From contig JAJCZX010000033.1 in NCBI GenBank assembly GCA_029262195.1, positions 1-64,000 on the forward strand: a DNA stretch of 64,000 bases. The letters are read 5' to 3'. Position 1 is the first letter of the stretch. Each line of letters starts with the position of its first letter. The stretch comes from Gemmatimonadota bacterium (GTDB lineage Bacteria; Gemmatimonadota; Gemmatimonadetes; Gemmatimonadales; GWC2-71-9). The notes under the pieces are model-generated. The model did not search any database. It was not told the DNA's origin and saw nothing but the letters and a program-made list of their open reading frames with translations. Positions 36,469-48,707 of the stretch are shown here, in pieces. Made by a program: the position numbers and the translations under genes.

Positions 36469-38004
36469 ATGGCTACCGATTCGATTCTTCGTCCCGGTGA
36501 ACTGAAGGACATACTACTTAAAGAGATCGCTGCGGCAGACCTTGCTGACATCGACGTGGCCGAAGTTGGCTCCATCCTTGAGGTGAAAGACGGGATTGCT
36601 CGCATCTGGGGGCTGAATTCAGCCATGGCAGGCGAGATGCTCGAAATCACCTCCTCAGACACAGGTGACTCGGTTACCGGCCTTGCTCTGAATCTGGAGG
36701 AAGACAACATCGGCGCGGTCATTCTGGGTGATTACCTGGTGTTGCGTGAAGGCGATGAAGTCCGGCGAACCGGTCGCGTTTTCGAGGTGCCTGTTGGCCC
36801 CGAAATGGTCGGTCGTGTCGTTAACCCTCTTGGCGAGCCTATCGATGGCCTCGGCCCGATTGATGCCAAGCTGACCCGCAAGGTTGAGTCGGTCGCCCCC
36901 GGCATCATCGCCAGGCAGCCTGTAACGGAACCGCTCCAAACGGGTGTCAAGGCTATTGACTCAATGATTCCGATTGGTCGCGGACAGCGGGAGTTGATCA
37001 TTGGTGACCGAGGCACCGGTAAAACTGCCGTTGCGATTGATGCGATCATCAACCAGAAGGGTCACGATGTTATCTGTGTCTACGTTGCCATTGGTCAGAA
37101 AGCCTCAACTGTTGCTGGCGTAGTCGAAAAGCTGAAAGAGCACGATGCGATGGAGTACACGATCGTTGTCAGTGCCGCCGCCTCTGATCCCGCACCACTG
37201 CAGTACATCGCTCCTTACTCAGGCTGTGCAATGGCCGAGTACTTCATGTACGAAAAGGGTGGTGCTACGCTTTGTGTTTACGATGACCTTTCCAAGCAGG
37301 CAGCCGCCTACAGGCAGTTGTCGCTGGTACTGCGTCGTCCGCCAGGGCGTGAGGCGTATCCTGGTGATGTTTTCTATCTTCACTCTCGCCTTCTGGAGCG
37401 CGCTGCGAAGTTGTCGGATGCCAGAGGCGGTGGTTCGCTAACCGCGCTACCGATTATTGAGACTCAGGGTGGTGATGTGTCGGCCTACATCCCGACCAAC
37501 GTTATTTCGATTACCGACGGTCAGATTTATCTGGTTGGTGATCTCTTCTATTCAAACATCCGCCCGGCTATCCACGCGGGTATTTCGGTGTCCAGGGTTG
37601 GTGGTAACGCTCAGATCAAGGCGATGAAGAAGGTGGCGGGAACGCTGCGTCTCGATCTTGCTCAGTATCGTGAACTTGAGGCTTTCGCCCAGTTCGGCTC
37701 CGAGCTCGATGCAGCCACACAGAAGCAGTTGTCGCGGGGTGAACGGGTCGTCGAGATTCTGAAGCAACCCCAATACGCGCCGATGTCTGTGGAAAAACAG
37801 GTCGTTGTTCTTTATGCCGTCAGTAATGGTTATATCGACGAAATCCCGGTTGAAGAAGTACAAAAATGGGAATCCGACTATCTGAGCTTCATGGACGCCA
37901 AGCACGCTGACATTCTCGAGGCTGTTCGGACTCAGAAAAATCTGGATGACGGTCGCGGAGAAGCGATCGGCAAGACGCTCAAGGAATTCAACGCACTGCG
38001 TTAG
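36469..38004 (+). CDS. atpA: ATP synthase F1 subunit alpha
   Basis: [27 protein letters not shown] and [51 protein letters not shown]. Confidence 0.97.
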   Translation: MATDSILRPGELKDILLKEIAAADLADIDVAEVGSILEVKDGIARIWGLNSAMAGEMLEITSSDTGDSVTGLALNLEEDNIGAVILGDYLVLREGDEVRRTGRVFEVPVGPEMVGRVVNPLGEPIDGLGPIDAKLTRKVESVAPGIIARQPVTEPLQTGVKAIDSMIPIGRGQRELIIGDRGTGKTAVAIDAIINQKGHDVICVYVAIGQKASTVAGVVEKLKEHDAMEYTIVVSAAASDPAPLQYIAPYSGCAMAEYFMYEKGGATLCVYDDLSKQAAAYRQLSLVLRRPPGREAYPGDVFYLHSRLLERAAKLSDARGGGSLTALPIIETQGGDVSAYIPTNVISITDGQIYLVGDLFYSNIRPAIHAGISVSRVGGNAQIKAMKKVAGTLRLDLAQYRELEAFAQFGSELDAATQKQLSRGERVVEILKQPQYAPMSVEKQVVVLYAVSNGYIDEIPVEEVQKWESDYLSFMDAKHADILEAVRTQKNLDDGRGEAIGKTLKEFNALR

Positions 38005-38871
38005 ATGGCAACCCAACAAGTATTAAGACGCCGACTCAAGTCGGTCACCTCCACCCGGCAGATCACCCGGACCATGGAGATGGTGGCCACTTCGAAGCTC
38101 AAAAAGGCCCAGGACAGAATCGGTGCGGCTCGCCCGTACGCGGAGGCTCTTGCCAACGTGATGGCGGATCTCTACGTGCCCGAGTTGGCCGAGAGATTCC
38201 CACTGTTGCGTCAACCCGAGGGTGATCCAAAAAAGGTCGCGCTGGTGCTGATTACGAGTAATCGCGGGTTATGTGGAGGATTCAACTCAAACCTCATCAA
38301 ATTGGCCAAGAATAGGGTTGAGGAGCTTGAGAAAGGTGGTGCTTCGGTCGAGCTTCATCTAGTGGGCAAAAAAGGTATCGGCTTTTTTCGGTACATCGGT
38401 CGCGAGGCGGCTGGAGCCAGGCAGGACGTTGGTGACACTCCGACCTCTGAGCACGCCGCGGATATAGTAGGGCCGTTGATGGAGAAGTTCGAGAATGGTG
38501 AAGTCGACGCTGTTGAGGTGGTATACGCCAGCTTCCGCAGCGCGATGTCTACACCGCCGACGATCCTGCCAGTTCTTCCAGTTGTTCCTCAGCAGGTTGG
38601 CGGAGCCAAACGGGACTATATTCTTGAACCGTCGGGCGAAGAAATTATCGAAGCAGTCTTGCCGCTATATGTCCGCAACGCCGTGTACCGCGCGTTGGTG
38701 GAAACAGCGGCGTCGGAGCACGGGGCTCGCCGCACGGCGATGAAGAGTGCGACAGACAACGCCGGTGACATGTTGGATGCGGTTCGCAAGGAATTGAACA
38801 GAATCCGTCAGGCAAAAATCACGCAAGAAATTGCAGAAATCGTTGGTGGCGCAGATGCCCTCGGTGGGTGA
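38005..38871 (+). CDS. atpG: ATP synthase F1 subunit gamma
   Basis: RRLKSVTSTRQITRTMEMVATSKLKKAQ, ITSNRGLCGGFNSN, RQAKITQEIAEIVGGADAL. Confidence 0.96.
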   Translation: MATQQVLRRRLKSVTSTRQITRTMEMVATSKLKKAQDRIGAARPYAEALANVMADLYVPELAERFPLLRQPEGDPKKVALVLITSNRGLCGGFNSNLIKLAKNRVEELEKGGASVELHLVGKKGIGFFRYIGREAAGARQDVGDTPTSEHAADIVGPLMEKFENGEVDAVEVVYASFRSAMSTPPTILPVLPVVPQQVGGAKRDYILEPSGEEIIEAVLPLYVRNAVYRALVETAASEHGARRTAMKSATDNAGDMLDAVRKELNRIRQAKITQEIAEIVGGADALGG

Positions 38872-38881
38872 TCTGCTCTGA

Positions 38882-40344
<1,463 letters not shown>

Positions 40345-40345
<1 letters not shown>

Positions 40346-40599
40346 TGAACGTGACACTGATATCCCCGGAGGGGTCAGTTTTTGAAGGCGAAGCCGATTC
40401 GGTAGTGGTCCCCGCCCATGATGGAGAGGTTGGGATCTTGCCACGGCACGCGCCATTTATGACCTTGTTGGGATCAGGTAAGCTGGTCGTGCGAGGTGGC
40501 GAGGGTGTTAGCACCTTCGTCGTGGAAGGTGGTTTTATGCAGGTCACAGACGACACCGTACGTATCGTGACCGAAAACGCCCGCGAAGAAGCGGCGTAA
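40345..40599 (+). CDS. atpC: ATP synthase F1 subunit epsilon, short form (84 aa)
   Basis: LISPEGSVFEGEADSVVVPAHDGEVGILPRHAPFMTLLGSGKLVV; only the N-terminal beta-sandwich domain present. Confidence 0.9.
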
Positions 40600-40634
40600 C
40601 GCCTCCACTTCAACGCGAAACACAGGGAGTAAGA

Positions 40635-41402
40635 ATGAAAAAAAGATTTGGAATCGTAGTTGCCGTTTTAGCTCTTGCGGCCACTAACAGCGCCCTTTCG
40701 GCACAGATGACCGGTAACCCGGTTTATGCAACTACATTCGGGACCGGGTTTACGTTAGCGCCCGAGTACGCTCGGTGCACAAGCAATTGCGGCGGTACAG
40801 ACATCAACCCGACGTTTGTCGGTGTGCGTGCCCTGCTGGGCCTTCCGGTGATTCAGGTCGGCCTGGGCGTGGGACAATTCGATCCAGATGTTTCTGTCGG
40901 CACAGTTGATGCTGACAAAGAAATTACGTTTCAGGGTTCGTTAGGGTTCAAGGTTTTTGGTGGACCGCTGGTGCCCGTTTCCCTTAGTGTCCATACCGGT
41001 GTCGGTGTTCTGAAAACGGGGTCAGCGACTGATCCTGTGTTGGGCGGGGAGTTCAAAGACGTTACAGTTCCGCTCGCGCTTTCTCTGAGCATCAACGTCC
41101 CGACTCCCGGGTTCAGTATTGATCCCTGGATTGCCCCCAGGTTGCAGATTTCGCGCAAGACTGCCGAAGGGTTTGCCCTTACCAATCCGGTTTCCGGAAC
41201 AGATCTGGAGTTCGGGTTGTCGGCGGGCGTTAACGGTGGGCTTCCGATGGGACTTGGTTTCCATGCGGCGATCGACCTCCGCAGACAAGCGGGGTTCACC
41301 GACCTTAACCCGCTGGCAACAGATCAATCGGTGGTAGTCTTCGGGTTTGGCATTCATTACACGTTCAGGCTACCAAACGCACCGATGGTTCCCGGTATCT
41401 AA
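40635..41402 (+). CDS. outer-membrane hypothetical protein
   Basis: Signal peptide MKKRFGIVVAVLALAATNSALSA; beta-rich, ends FGFGIHYTFRLP. Confidence 0.5.
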   Translation: MKKRFGIVVAVLALAATNSALSAQMTGNPVYATTFGTGFTLAPEYARCTSNCGGTDINPTFVGVRALLGLPVIQVGLGVGQFDPDVSVGTVDADKEITFQGSLGFKVFGGPLVPVSLSVHTGVGVLKTGSATDPVLGGEFKDVTVPLALSLSINVPTPGFSIDPWIAPRLQISRKTAEGFALTNPVSGTDLEFGLSAGVNGGLPMGLGFHAAIDLRRQAGFTDLNPLATDQSVVVFGFGIHYTFRLPNAPMVPGI

Positions 41403-41422
41403 TAACCGCTAAAGTACCTGAG

Positions 41423-41456
41423 AGAGGCGTCGCGACTTCAGGTTGCGGCGCCTCTT
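41423..41456. terminator. bidirectional-looking intrinsic terminator between convergent genes
   Basis: AGAGGCGTCGCGACTTCAGGTTGCGGCGCCTCTT hairpin followed by CTTATTTT. Confidence 0.65.
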
Positions 41457-41457
41457 C

Positions 41458-42702
41458 TTATTTTGATGTAAGGCTTTGTAGCACTACCCTGGCTGTGGCT
41501 GCCGCCGCCCCTGTCCTCAGAGACATTCTCCCGCGCAAACCTATCCTGGCGCGCAACTCCGCGTCTCCTTCCAGCTCCAGCCATTTTCTCGCGAGGACCT
41601 CCGATGGATGAGCATCACCGATAGGTATCGCCCCGCCGTATTCTACGAGCCGAGAGGCATCGGGGTAGGACTCCCAATTCGGCCCGAACAGCACAGGCAA
41701 TCCATAGACTGCAGGTTCGATTACCGAATGCAGGCCGCGTTTTTTGAATCCGCCCCCCACGTACGCGATGTCAGCTCTGGCATAGAGGTCAAATAACACT
41801 CCTGTGCGCGCGAAAATCTGAATGACTCCGATGTCGCTGTTGCCGATTTCTTCGGTAGTGGTGTCCAGGCCAAATTGTCCGGATAACTTCTGGATGCGAT
41901 TGATCGTGACCACGTTCGGGTCGTGGGGTACTATAGCGAATCGCGGGCGAAATTCTTCCGGAATTGCCTGATAGGCGTGGAGGAGCATTCTCTCATCGGT
42001 GGGCTCGGCGCTCCCGGCAACCAAAGAATACCGTTGGAACGGAGGGACTGCACGGTTCGAATCCTGTTCGCAAACCTCGTCCGCTCGCGGGTCTCCGGGA
42101 GCAGTTATCACCTCCGGGTTCACACCGACCTGTTGAAAGCGCAACGCGTCCTCATCCGTGTTGGAACAAACAAACGAGAGGCTCTGGTAGATCGGTTTGA
42201 AGACCGATCGCCAGGGCCACGCCAGGCGGCTACTGGATGGCGAGATCTCCCCTCCGATGATCCCAAGAGGGACGTCGGCCTCGCGTGCGGCGTCGACCAG
42301 ACCGGGCCAGAGATCTCCCCGGGACGTTGCTATCAACGAGGGCTGTAATTTGGAGATTACTTCGGTTATCGTCTGTGCATCGTCGAGCGGCAGATAGTCG
42401 ACTTTATCGGCGGGATAGGAATCAATCCAGGGTTCGACCGAAGGCGATGTGTGAGTGTAAACAACCTGGATACCGGGGACGGATTGTTTGATTCTGCGGA
42501 CCACCGGATTCGCGGCTTTTAATTCACCAACTGAGGCTCCGTGAATCCAAAGAAGTTGATTCTCTGTTCGGTTCGTCGCCGCCCAGATGAGCCAGCGCTC
42601 GGCTGCGCTGTCGCGCATCGCGATTGAGCGTACGGCTTTTGTAGGCCCGAATCTTATTCGGCGAGCTGCCCGTAGGGACGTGGAGTAACCGCGAATGGCC
42701 AT
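41458..42702 (-). CDS. waaA: 3-deoxy-D-manno-octulosonic acid transferase
   Basis: LLWIHGASVGELKAANPVVRRI, IVPHDPNVV, YVGGGFKKRGLHSVIEPAVYGLPVLFGPNWESYPDA. Confidence 0.9.
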   Translation of the reverse strand: MAIRGYSTSLRAARRIRFGPTKAVRSIAMRDSAAERWLIWAATNRTENQLLWIHGASVGELKAANPVVRRIKQSVPGIQVVYTHTSPSVEPWIDSYPADKVDYLPLDDAQTITEVISKLQPSLIATSRGDLWPGLVDAAREADVPLGIIGGEISPSSSRLAWPWRSVFKPIYQSLSFVCSNTDEDALRFQQVGVNPEVITAPGDPRADEVCEQDSNRAVPPFQRYSLVAGSAEPTDERMLLHAYQAIPEEFRPRFAIVPHDPNVVTINRIQKLSGQFGLDTTTEEIGNSDIGVIQIFARTGVLFDLYARADIAYVGGGFKKRGLHSVIEPAVYGLPVLFGPNWESYPDASRLVEYGGAIPIGDAHPSEVLARKWLELEGDAELRARIGLRGRMSLRTGAAAATARVVLQSLTSK

Positions 42703-42732
42703 TGTAATGAAGAATGTGCAACAGGGTACACG

Positions 42733-43464
42733 ATGACGCTACAGCAATACTATCAGGCAAGCAGGGAGCCCAGGTACAGCCTGCTGTTTGCACTACCGTT
42801 GTGGCTTCTCTACGAGGGACTGGCCGCCTTGATGTCGCATTCGACCTACGCCGGAGTCCGTAACGGGGCAGATGTCCTGTTGAAAACGGTCTTTGTCAGC
42901 CTTGGTGGAAAGACTGGCGTCACTGTATTCGGATTTCTGATCATCATCGCTGGGGCTGTCCTGGTTTTTCGGGATGCTCGTGGCAAGGGGCCACTGGTCT
43001 CAAAGGTCTTTCTCGGAATGATTGGTGAAAGCCTGGTGTACGCCGCTCTTCTGGGCACAGTAGTATCGACCCTCACGTCGTTGTTACTTCACCCGGGTCT
43101 AGCGATCGCGCAGGGTTTTGGTGAGATGGGCCTAAGTACTCAACTTGTGGTCTCGCTGGGTGCCGGACTTTACGAAGAACTCCTGTTTCGCGTACTGATG
43201 GTCTCAGCTTTCCTGGCTCTTGGAAAAGCTCTGGGGTGGAAGACACCGGTTTCCGTCACCGTGGCTCTGATAGCCAGTGCCCTGATATTCTCTGGCTTTC
43301 ATTATGTCGGGCCGTTGGGCGATACGTTGACGCTGTCATCCTTCACGTTCAGAGCCGTGGCTGGTCTGGCCCTGAGCGGCCTTTACGTTGCCAGAGGATT
43401 CGGAATCACCGCGTGGGCCCATGCTCTTTACGACGTTGGGTTGTCTCTGCTTGGTGTAGCTTAG
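42733..43464 (+). CDS. CPBP-family intramembrane glutamic endopeptidase (CAAX protease-like)
   Basis: GAGLYEELLFRVLMV and SGFHYVG motifs plus TAWAHALYD within multi-TM protein. Confidence 0.8.
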   Translation: MTLQQYYQASREPRYSLLFALPLWLLYEGLAALMSHSTYAGVRNGADVLLKTVFVSLGGKTGVTVFGFLIIIAGAVLVFRDARGKGPLVSKVFLGMIGESLVYAALLGTVVSTLTSLLLHPGLAIAQGFGEMGLSTQLVVSLGAGLYEELLFRVLMVSAFLALGKALGWKTPVSVTVALIASALIFSGFHYVGPLGDTLTLSSFTFRAVAGLALSGLYVARGFGITAWAHALYDVGLSLLGVA

Positions 43465-43516
43465 CGGCACGGTGGCACAGCTCGCGGCTCCTCCCTCTGT
43501 CCCGCTCTCTGCTTTC

Positions 43517-44206
43517 TTAGCTTCCGGTCCGGACCTGATAAATTGAGTCCAGGATCGGCCTGAGAGCCTCTATCGGTACTGCGCCAACCATCAGTCCTCC
43601 CTCAAGGACCATTGAGGGAGTGCTCTGAATTCCCTGCTGACGTGCGGCGTTGAACTCGCCTTCAATCAGCCCGCGGGTTCTGCCTGTTTGAATACAGGTT
43701 GCAAGGGAATCGGTGTTTAAGGCTGCAGAATCAGCCAGAAGCGCGAAATAGGCACTCGGGTCTGGCAGGTCGCTCCACTCGAACTGGTTGCCATAGAGGA
43801 GATCGTGGACCGGCCAGAACTTATCTTGGTGCGCGGCGCACATCGCAAATTCGTGTGCAGCCCCCGCGTTGGGGTGGATCTGTGGGATTGGGAAGTTGAT
43901 GAATACCAATTTGAGCTTTCCGGTGTCGATGTACTCCGTAGTCAACTCGGGAATAGTTTGTTCGAAAAGCACACGACAGGCCGGACACTGGAAATCGGCG
44001 AACTCAAACAATGTCATGGGCGCGTCTGGGGATCCCTTGGTACGCTGGCGTCCCAGGTCATCTTGGGGTGCAGCTAGCGACATCGGGGCATCAACAGGCC
44101 GTACTTGGGCCGGTCCCTTTGAAAAAAGCCAGGCCGGTATTGCGATTCCTGCAGTGGCGACAACGAGAATTATTGCTGTTTTGGAGGTTGTCAAAGTCGA
44201 CTCCAT
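43517..44206 (-). CDS. DsbA-like thioredoxin-domain protein
   Basis: TLFEFADFQCPACRVLFEQTIPEL, INFPIPQIHPNAGAAHEFAMCA, GIQSTPSMVLEGGLMVG. Confidence 0.85.
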   Translation of the reverse strand: MESTLTTSKTAIILVVATAGIAIPAWLFSKGPAQVRPVDAPMSLAAPQDDLGRQRTKGSPDAPMTLFEFADFQCPACRVLFEQTIPELTTEYIDTGKLKLVFINFPIPQIHPNAGAAHEFAMCAAHQDKFWPVHDLLYGNQFEWSDLPDPSAYFALLADSAALNTDSLATCIQTGRTRGLIEGEFNAARQQGIQSTPSMVLEGGLMVGAVPIEALRPILDSIYQVRTGS

Positions 44207-44245
44207 TCGGTTCGTTTTTTAAAGCATCCGGGAAAAAAGGCCAAT

Positions 44246-45061
44246 TTAGTGCCGCCACCTAATCAAAGCATTATCGAGCGAAAGGGGAAGGCGATAACTA
44301 CTTCTCCAACGCGAAACTCGGATCGGGCGGTTCCAGAAATATTCCAAGAAAGGATTGGTGGGGTGGGGCATGCGAGCAACGATCCACCATCTGCCCCGAG
44401 TCAGGGAAATTGTGCCCTCGCCATCCTCGTCGGTCACTGTTGAAATCAAAGCCGAATCGCCTGTAAGGCTGGTCATGGAGCTGTCGAGGTTTGACAACGC
44501 CAACTCCTCCCACGCGCGAATCGAATCAGCTGCGGTTTCGACTCTCCGCGCCAGTTCTCGGTCCGATCCAAGCAACCGGCGGGTAGTTCGTTCGGTCTGT
44601 CGACTAACGGCAATAAAACGAGAATAAAGCTCGCGAAATTCGTCGTACTGCGTTCTATACTCTGCCGTAGCAGGGTCGAGTTGAAACAGAGCATCCGAAG
44701 CGCTCTGGACCGAATCCCTGGAATATGCCAGAACGCCAAGTATTGAATCCATTCCCTCAGCGTTGGGGAGTTCGTAGTTGGCGATCTCCATTTGGATTTC
44801 AGGGAAGGTCGGTCGAGGGAATACCGTTGCGAGCGAATCGAGCAAAAACTCTGGATCATAGGGCAGAGCGGTTACTTCGAAACTTCCCTTAGGCTCGAAA
44901 GACACGACGAGCTCTGGTTCATTTGAGCACGCAGCAGTCGCGCCAATCGCAAACGCGAGGAAAGCGGGAACGCTTGTAGGCGCGCGTCCGTCTCCCCTGA
45001 GCAGGGTGGTCGTGATGGATTGCTCTTTTCTGGGAGTTTTAGTCGACGATGACGTGGTCAC
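44246..45061 (-). CDS. hypothetical lipoprotein-like protein
   Basis: Lipobox-like AIGATAACSNEPE; helical middle, beta-rich end; true start probably downstream. Confidence 0.45.
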   Translation of the reverse strand: MTTSSSTKTPRKEQSITTTLLRGDGRAPTSVPAFLAFAIGATAACSNEPELVVSFEPKGSFEVTALPYDPEFLLDSLATVFPRPTFPEIQMEIANYELPNAEGMDSILGVLAYSRDSVQSASDALFQLDPATAEYRTQYDEFRELYSRFIAVSRQTERTTRRLLGSDRELARRVETAADSIRAWEELALSNLDSSMTSLTGDSALISTVTDEDGEGTISLTRGRWWIVARMPHPTNPFLEYFWNRPIRVSRWRSSYRLPLSLDNALIRWRH

Positions 45062-45980
45062 TTAAGATGAAGTCACGGGGATCGACGTATTCTCCGTCTA
45101 CCGAAACTTCATAGTGAACATGGGTGCCGGTAGCCCAGCCCGTGCTTCCAACCAGAGCCACCTCGTCTCCGCGTGCTACCCGTTGCCCAACCTGCACCGT
45201 GTTTCTGGCGGTGTGGGCGAATGTCGTCACGATGCCATTGCCGTGATCGATTCGCACGAAGTTGCCGTAACCGGTCGCATTGCCTTTGTCTATGATAATC
45301 CCAGCGGCCGGAGCAAGAATCGGTGTGTCTCGATCTGCTGCAATATCAACTCCACGATGCTCTCTATCTTCATGGAAAATCGGATGGGACCTGGCCTTCT
45401 GGTATCCGGATGTGAACCAACTCAGTTCCTGAGCAACCGGTCTGATAGATGGAGTGTGTTCCAATCTTTCTGTATAAGTCGCCAGGCTCTCCTGAGCTTC
45501 GTGAAACGAGGCCGCAAGGATGTTGGCACGACGGAGAAGGGCTCCCAGATCAGTGGTTAGGCCGAGGGCCCGTTGTCCAACCGGTTGGGTTCCCAGGAAT
45601 GCGTCGTCCGCCGATAGAGGGGCAGCAGGTCCACCGACACCAGCCTGAAGTACAGCAGCGTCGGTGTTGTCCAAACCGGCGAGATTCCTGGCGCGGTGGT
45701 TGCGCTGGGTAATCACCGAAATCGTGTCCGTGAGTGCCGAGAAGACTTCCTCGTTTTCATTCAACTCGAGGGCCAGCAGTTGGTTAGTGCGTTCCAGGCT
45801 CTCCAGACGAGACATGTTGATAGTCTTGGTGATCGCCACGTAGCTGACGGCGACGATGGCGATTACTGCCACTGTCACCGAATACGCAACGGCTTTCACC
45901 GCGGATATTGAAATGCTCACGGATCTGGATGCTCCAGAATCCGAGGGCACTATTAACAATGTCCATCTGCGTTGTTCCAT
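45039..45980 (-). CDS. M23-family metallopeptidase (LytM domain)
   Basis: HRGVDIAADRDTPILAPAAGIIIDKGNATGYGNFVRIDHGNGIVTTFAHT...GTHVHYEVSVDGEYVDPRDFI. Confidence 0.92.
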   Translation of the reverse strand: MEQRRWTLLIVPSDSGASRSVSISISAVKAVAYSVTVAVIAIVAVSYVAITKTINMSRLESLERTNQLLALELNENEEVFSALTDTISVITQRNHRARNLAGLDNTDAAVLQAGVGGPAAPLSADDAFLGTQPVGQRALGLTTDLGALLRRANILAASFHEAQESLATYTERLEHTPSIRPVAQELSWFTSGYQKARSHPIFHEDREHRGVDIAADRDTPILAPAAGIIIDKGNATGYGNFVRIDHGNGIVTTFAHTARNTVQVGQRVARGDEVALVGSTGWATGTHVHYEVSVDGEYVDPRDFILSDHVIVD

Positions 45981-46113
45981 TCACTCCCCATTGCTGGTTA
46001 CCCGGAGATCCCCAGTTCTTGTGCGGATTCCGAGATCTAAATCGCCGTACAATTTAGGCCCGACCCGCGGACTATGTCAATGGATAAGTTGGCCGCTTTT
46101 AAGTCGTTTTAAA

Positions 46114-47625
46114 TCAATGAGTTACGGGCTTCGGAAACAAAGGTTTTGGCTTGGTAACCGTGAATCCGCCAATCTGAGGCTCCAAAGCCGAATCCCACCC
46201 GGCCGCCCAGGCTTCGCCTTTAAGGCCGAGGTCCGACCATACTTGCTCGGTCTTAGCCGGAAGAAACGGCGTGGCCAACACGGTAATTCTCGCCAGACAC
46301 CGAGCAAGAGCTGCGAGCACAGCCGCCAATCGTTCAGTCTCGCTGTTCTTCGCAAGGGTCCAGGGAGCCGACTCCTCTATGAACCCGTTGGCGGTGGCAA
46401 CGAGATCCCAAACGGCTTTCGCACCGTTGTGCAGAAGGAAGCCGTCCATCGTTTCAGCGTATTTTCGGATTGCCTCTAGCCCGGCAGTATCCAATTCCGT
46501 TTGGTCGCTGGTATCCGGGACTACGCCGTCACAGTACTTGACGATCATAGCAAGAACCCTGCTGGCGAGGTTACCGTAGCCATCGGCGAGGTCTGACGTG
46601 TAACGTGCGTCAAATCGCTCCCAGGAAAAATTGCCATCGCTGTCCCATGGGACTTCTCTCAGGAGAAAATATCGGAGAGCGTCCGGTCCATACCGGTCCA
46701 TGGCATCTTTCAGTTCGATCTTGACCCCGGCTGTTTTCGAGAACCGTCCTCCACAGAGCTTCAGCCAGCCGTGGGACCAGACCCCGCCCGGGGCTGGAAG
46801 GTCGGCCGCTTTGAGCATAGCTGGCCAGATCGCCGCGTGAAAACGGGCTATGTCTGGGCCAATCACATGGAGATCAGCTGGCCAGATACCCTCCCAGCCA
46901 TCATCCGGGAACCCTGTTGCCGACAGGTAATTGATTAGAGCGTCGAACCAGACATAAACCGTATGGTCGGGGTCGTCGGGCCATTTGATACCCCATGAAA
47001 CTTTGGACCGGCTGACCGAAAGATCCTGGAGCCCGGACTGAACGACATTCCGAATTTCGTTCATCTTCGCTTTGGGTCGCAGAAAGTCTGGATGTTCGGA
47101 GTAAAGGTCCAGGAGGTACTGTGAAAACTCGGAAAATCTGAAGAAGTAATTGGGTTCCTCAACCCACTGTATCTCCCGGGTCGGATGTTCGGGGCACTGG
47201 CCCTCCTCCAGATCTTTTTCAAGCTTGAAGGCTTCACAACTGACGCAGTAGTACCCGGTGTAGCTGCCCTCGTAAACCTGTCCGGTGGCCGCAATCCGCC
47301 TTAGTAATTCCAGAACAGTTTTTTTGTGTCGTTCTTCCGTTGTTCGAATGAAGTCGGTATTGGAAATGGAAAGGTCTTCCCAGGCCTTTTTCCAGATTAC
47401 CGCAATGTCGTCTACCCACTGCTGCGGCTCAACTCCGGCCGTCTCGGCGGCCTGGGCCACGTTCTGGCCGTGCTCGTCCATTCCAATACAAAAAGTGACA
47501 TCAAAACCACGGAGTCGTTTGTAACGGGCAATGCAGTCTGCCCCGAGTTTTTCAAATGCGTGGCCGACATGAGGTTCGCCGTTGGAGTAATCAATGGCGG
47601 TTGTGATGTAAAACTTCTGTCCCAC
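46114..47625 (-). CDS. metG: methionyl-tRNA synthetase
   Basis: ITTAIDYSNGEPHVGHAFEKLGAD, CIGMDEHGQNVAQAAE, GRFSKTAGVKIELKDAMDRYGPDALRYFLLRE. Confidence 0.95.
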   Translation of the reverse strand: MGQKFYITTAIDYSNGEPHVGHAFEKLGADCIARYKRLRGFDVTFCIGMDEHGQNVAQAAETAGVEPQQWVDDIAVIWKKAWEDLSISNTDFIRTTEERHKKTVLELLRRIAATGQVYEGSYTGYYCVSCEAFKLEKDLEEGQCPEHPTREIQWVEEPNYFFRFSEFSQYLLDLYSEHPDFLRPKAKMNEIRNVVQSGLQDLSVSRSKVSWGIKWPDDPDHTVYVWFDALINYLSATGFPDDGWEGIWPADLHVIGPDIARFHAAIWPAMLKAADLPAPGGVWSHGWLKLCGGRFSKTAGVKIELKDAMDRYGPDALRYFLLREVPWDSDGNFSWERFDARYTSDLADGYGNLASRVLAMIVKYCDGVVPDTSDQTELDTAGLEAIRKYAETMDGFLLHNGAKAVWDLVATANGFIEESAPWTLAKNSETERLAAVLAALARCLARITVLATPFLPAKTEQVWSDLGLKGEAWAAGWDSALEPQIGGFTVTKPKPLFPKPVTH

Positions 47626-48707
47626 TAATCTTCCGTTTCTGGATCGTTGTCTTTTTTGTCGTCCGGTTTGTTTCTGCGACCGCGGCCTCGGCGGCGGGGT
47701 CGTTTGCGTCGGGTCGGTACTACCACATCTGCGGCCTTTTCGTCACTGAGGATAACGCCACCGTCATCAAAGGTAACCAGGCCTGAGGGCGGGTGTGCTT
47801 CCCCGGTTTTCGTGGCGACGCTTCCGACCTCGGAACGCAACTCTACCAGCGACAGGGACCGCTGCGTCCCGTCGGGAGATTTCAAAAGCACCCGTTCGCG
47901 GAAGATATCGATTGCTTCGACCCGCTCCACCCCGATGGGAGTGGTAACCGTCTTCCCCTCTTTCGGGAAACGGCGGCGGTTTGTGACATAGAAATCATGT
48001 TCATAGCGAAGACAACAGAGTAATCTGCCGCACCCGCCGGAGATCTGGGACGGATTCAACGAAAGGCGTTGGTCTTTGGCAAGCGTCAGGGAAACTGGCT
48101 TGAGCTCGTCTAACCAGGTAGAGCAACAATACTGCCGACCGCACCTCCCCAAGCCGTCCAAACGTCTCGCTTCGTCCCTGGCTCCGATTTGCCGCAACTC
48201 AATGCGCGTGCGAAACAGAGCTGCAAGGTCTCGTACCAACGCGCGAAAGTCTACTCGCTTTTCAGCCGTGAAGTAGATCGTTAGTTTTTTGCGGTCCCAC
48301 TGCCACTCCGCGTCAGATACTTTCATCTGGAGTTTATGACTGGCGACCCGTTCCATCACCTTTCGGCGAATATCGTCTTCGGCTTTGCGCAACTCGGTGA
48401 TCAGATGCGTCTCATGGGTCGAGGCCTCCCTCACCACGCTGCCGCCGGCCTTCTTAGCCCCTTTGGAACACCCACTGCAGCCGGTTCCGCATTTTTTTTC
48501 GGCGATGCTGCCGGTTGCCGTCACCTCACCGAGGTCCTGGCCCCGTTCCACCTCAACAACAACAGACATACCAACGTTGATGCTGGAATCGTCGGCGGAG
48601 AAATATTCTTTGCGGTTCCCCTTGAAGCGGACCTCGACGAGTTGCGTCAATCCGCTAACCGTCCGTGAACTTTCCCATTGCGAGGAATTTTTCAGCTCGC
48701 CGGGCAA
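47625..48707 (-). CDS. ricT: PSP1-domain (RicT/YaaT-like) protein
   Basis: RRLDGLGRCGRQYCCSTWLDELKPVSLTLAKDQRLSLNPSQISGGCGRLLCCLRYE. Confidence 0.9.
   Translation of the reverse strand: MPGELKNSSQWESSRTVSGLTQLVEVRFKGNRKEYFSADDSSINVGMSVVVEVERGQDLGEVTATGSIAEKKCGTGCSGCSKGAKKAGGSVVREASTHETHLITELRKAEDDIRRKVMERVASHKLQMKVSDAEWQWDRKKLTIYFTAEKRVDFRALVRDLAALFRTRIELRQIGARDEARRLDGLGRCGRQYCCSTWLDELKPVSLTLAKDQRLSLNPSQISGGCGRLLCCLRYEHDFYVTNRRRFPKEGKTVTTPIGVERVEAIDIFRERVLLKSPDGTQRSLSLVELRSEVGSVATKTGEAHPPSGLVTFDDGGVILSDEKAADVVVPTRRKRPRRRGRGRRNKPDDKKDNDPETED

Noticed and set aside
43477-43516. additional heptamer tract (CTCCCTCTGTCCCGCTCTCTGC)
   Set aside because: Pyrimidine-rich but the 7-bp period is not clear enough to add to the family.
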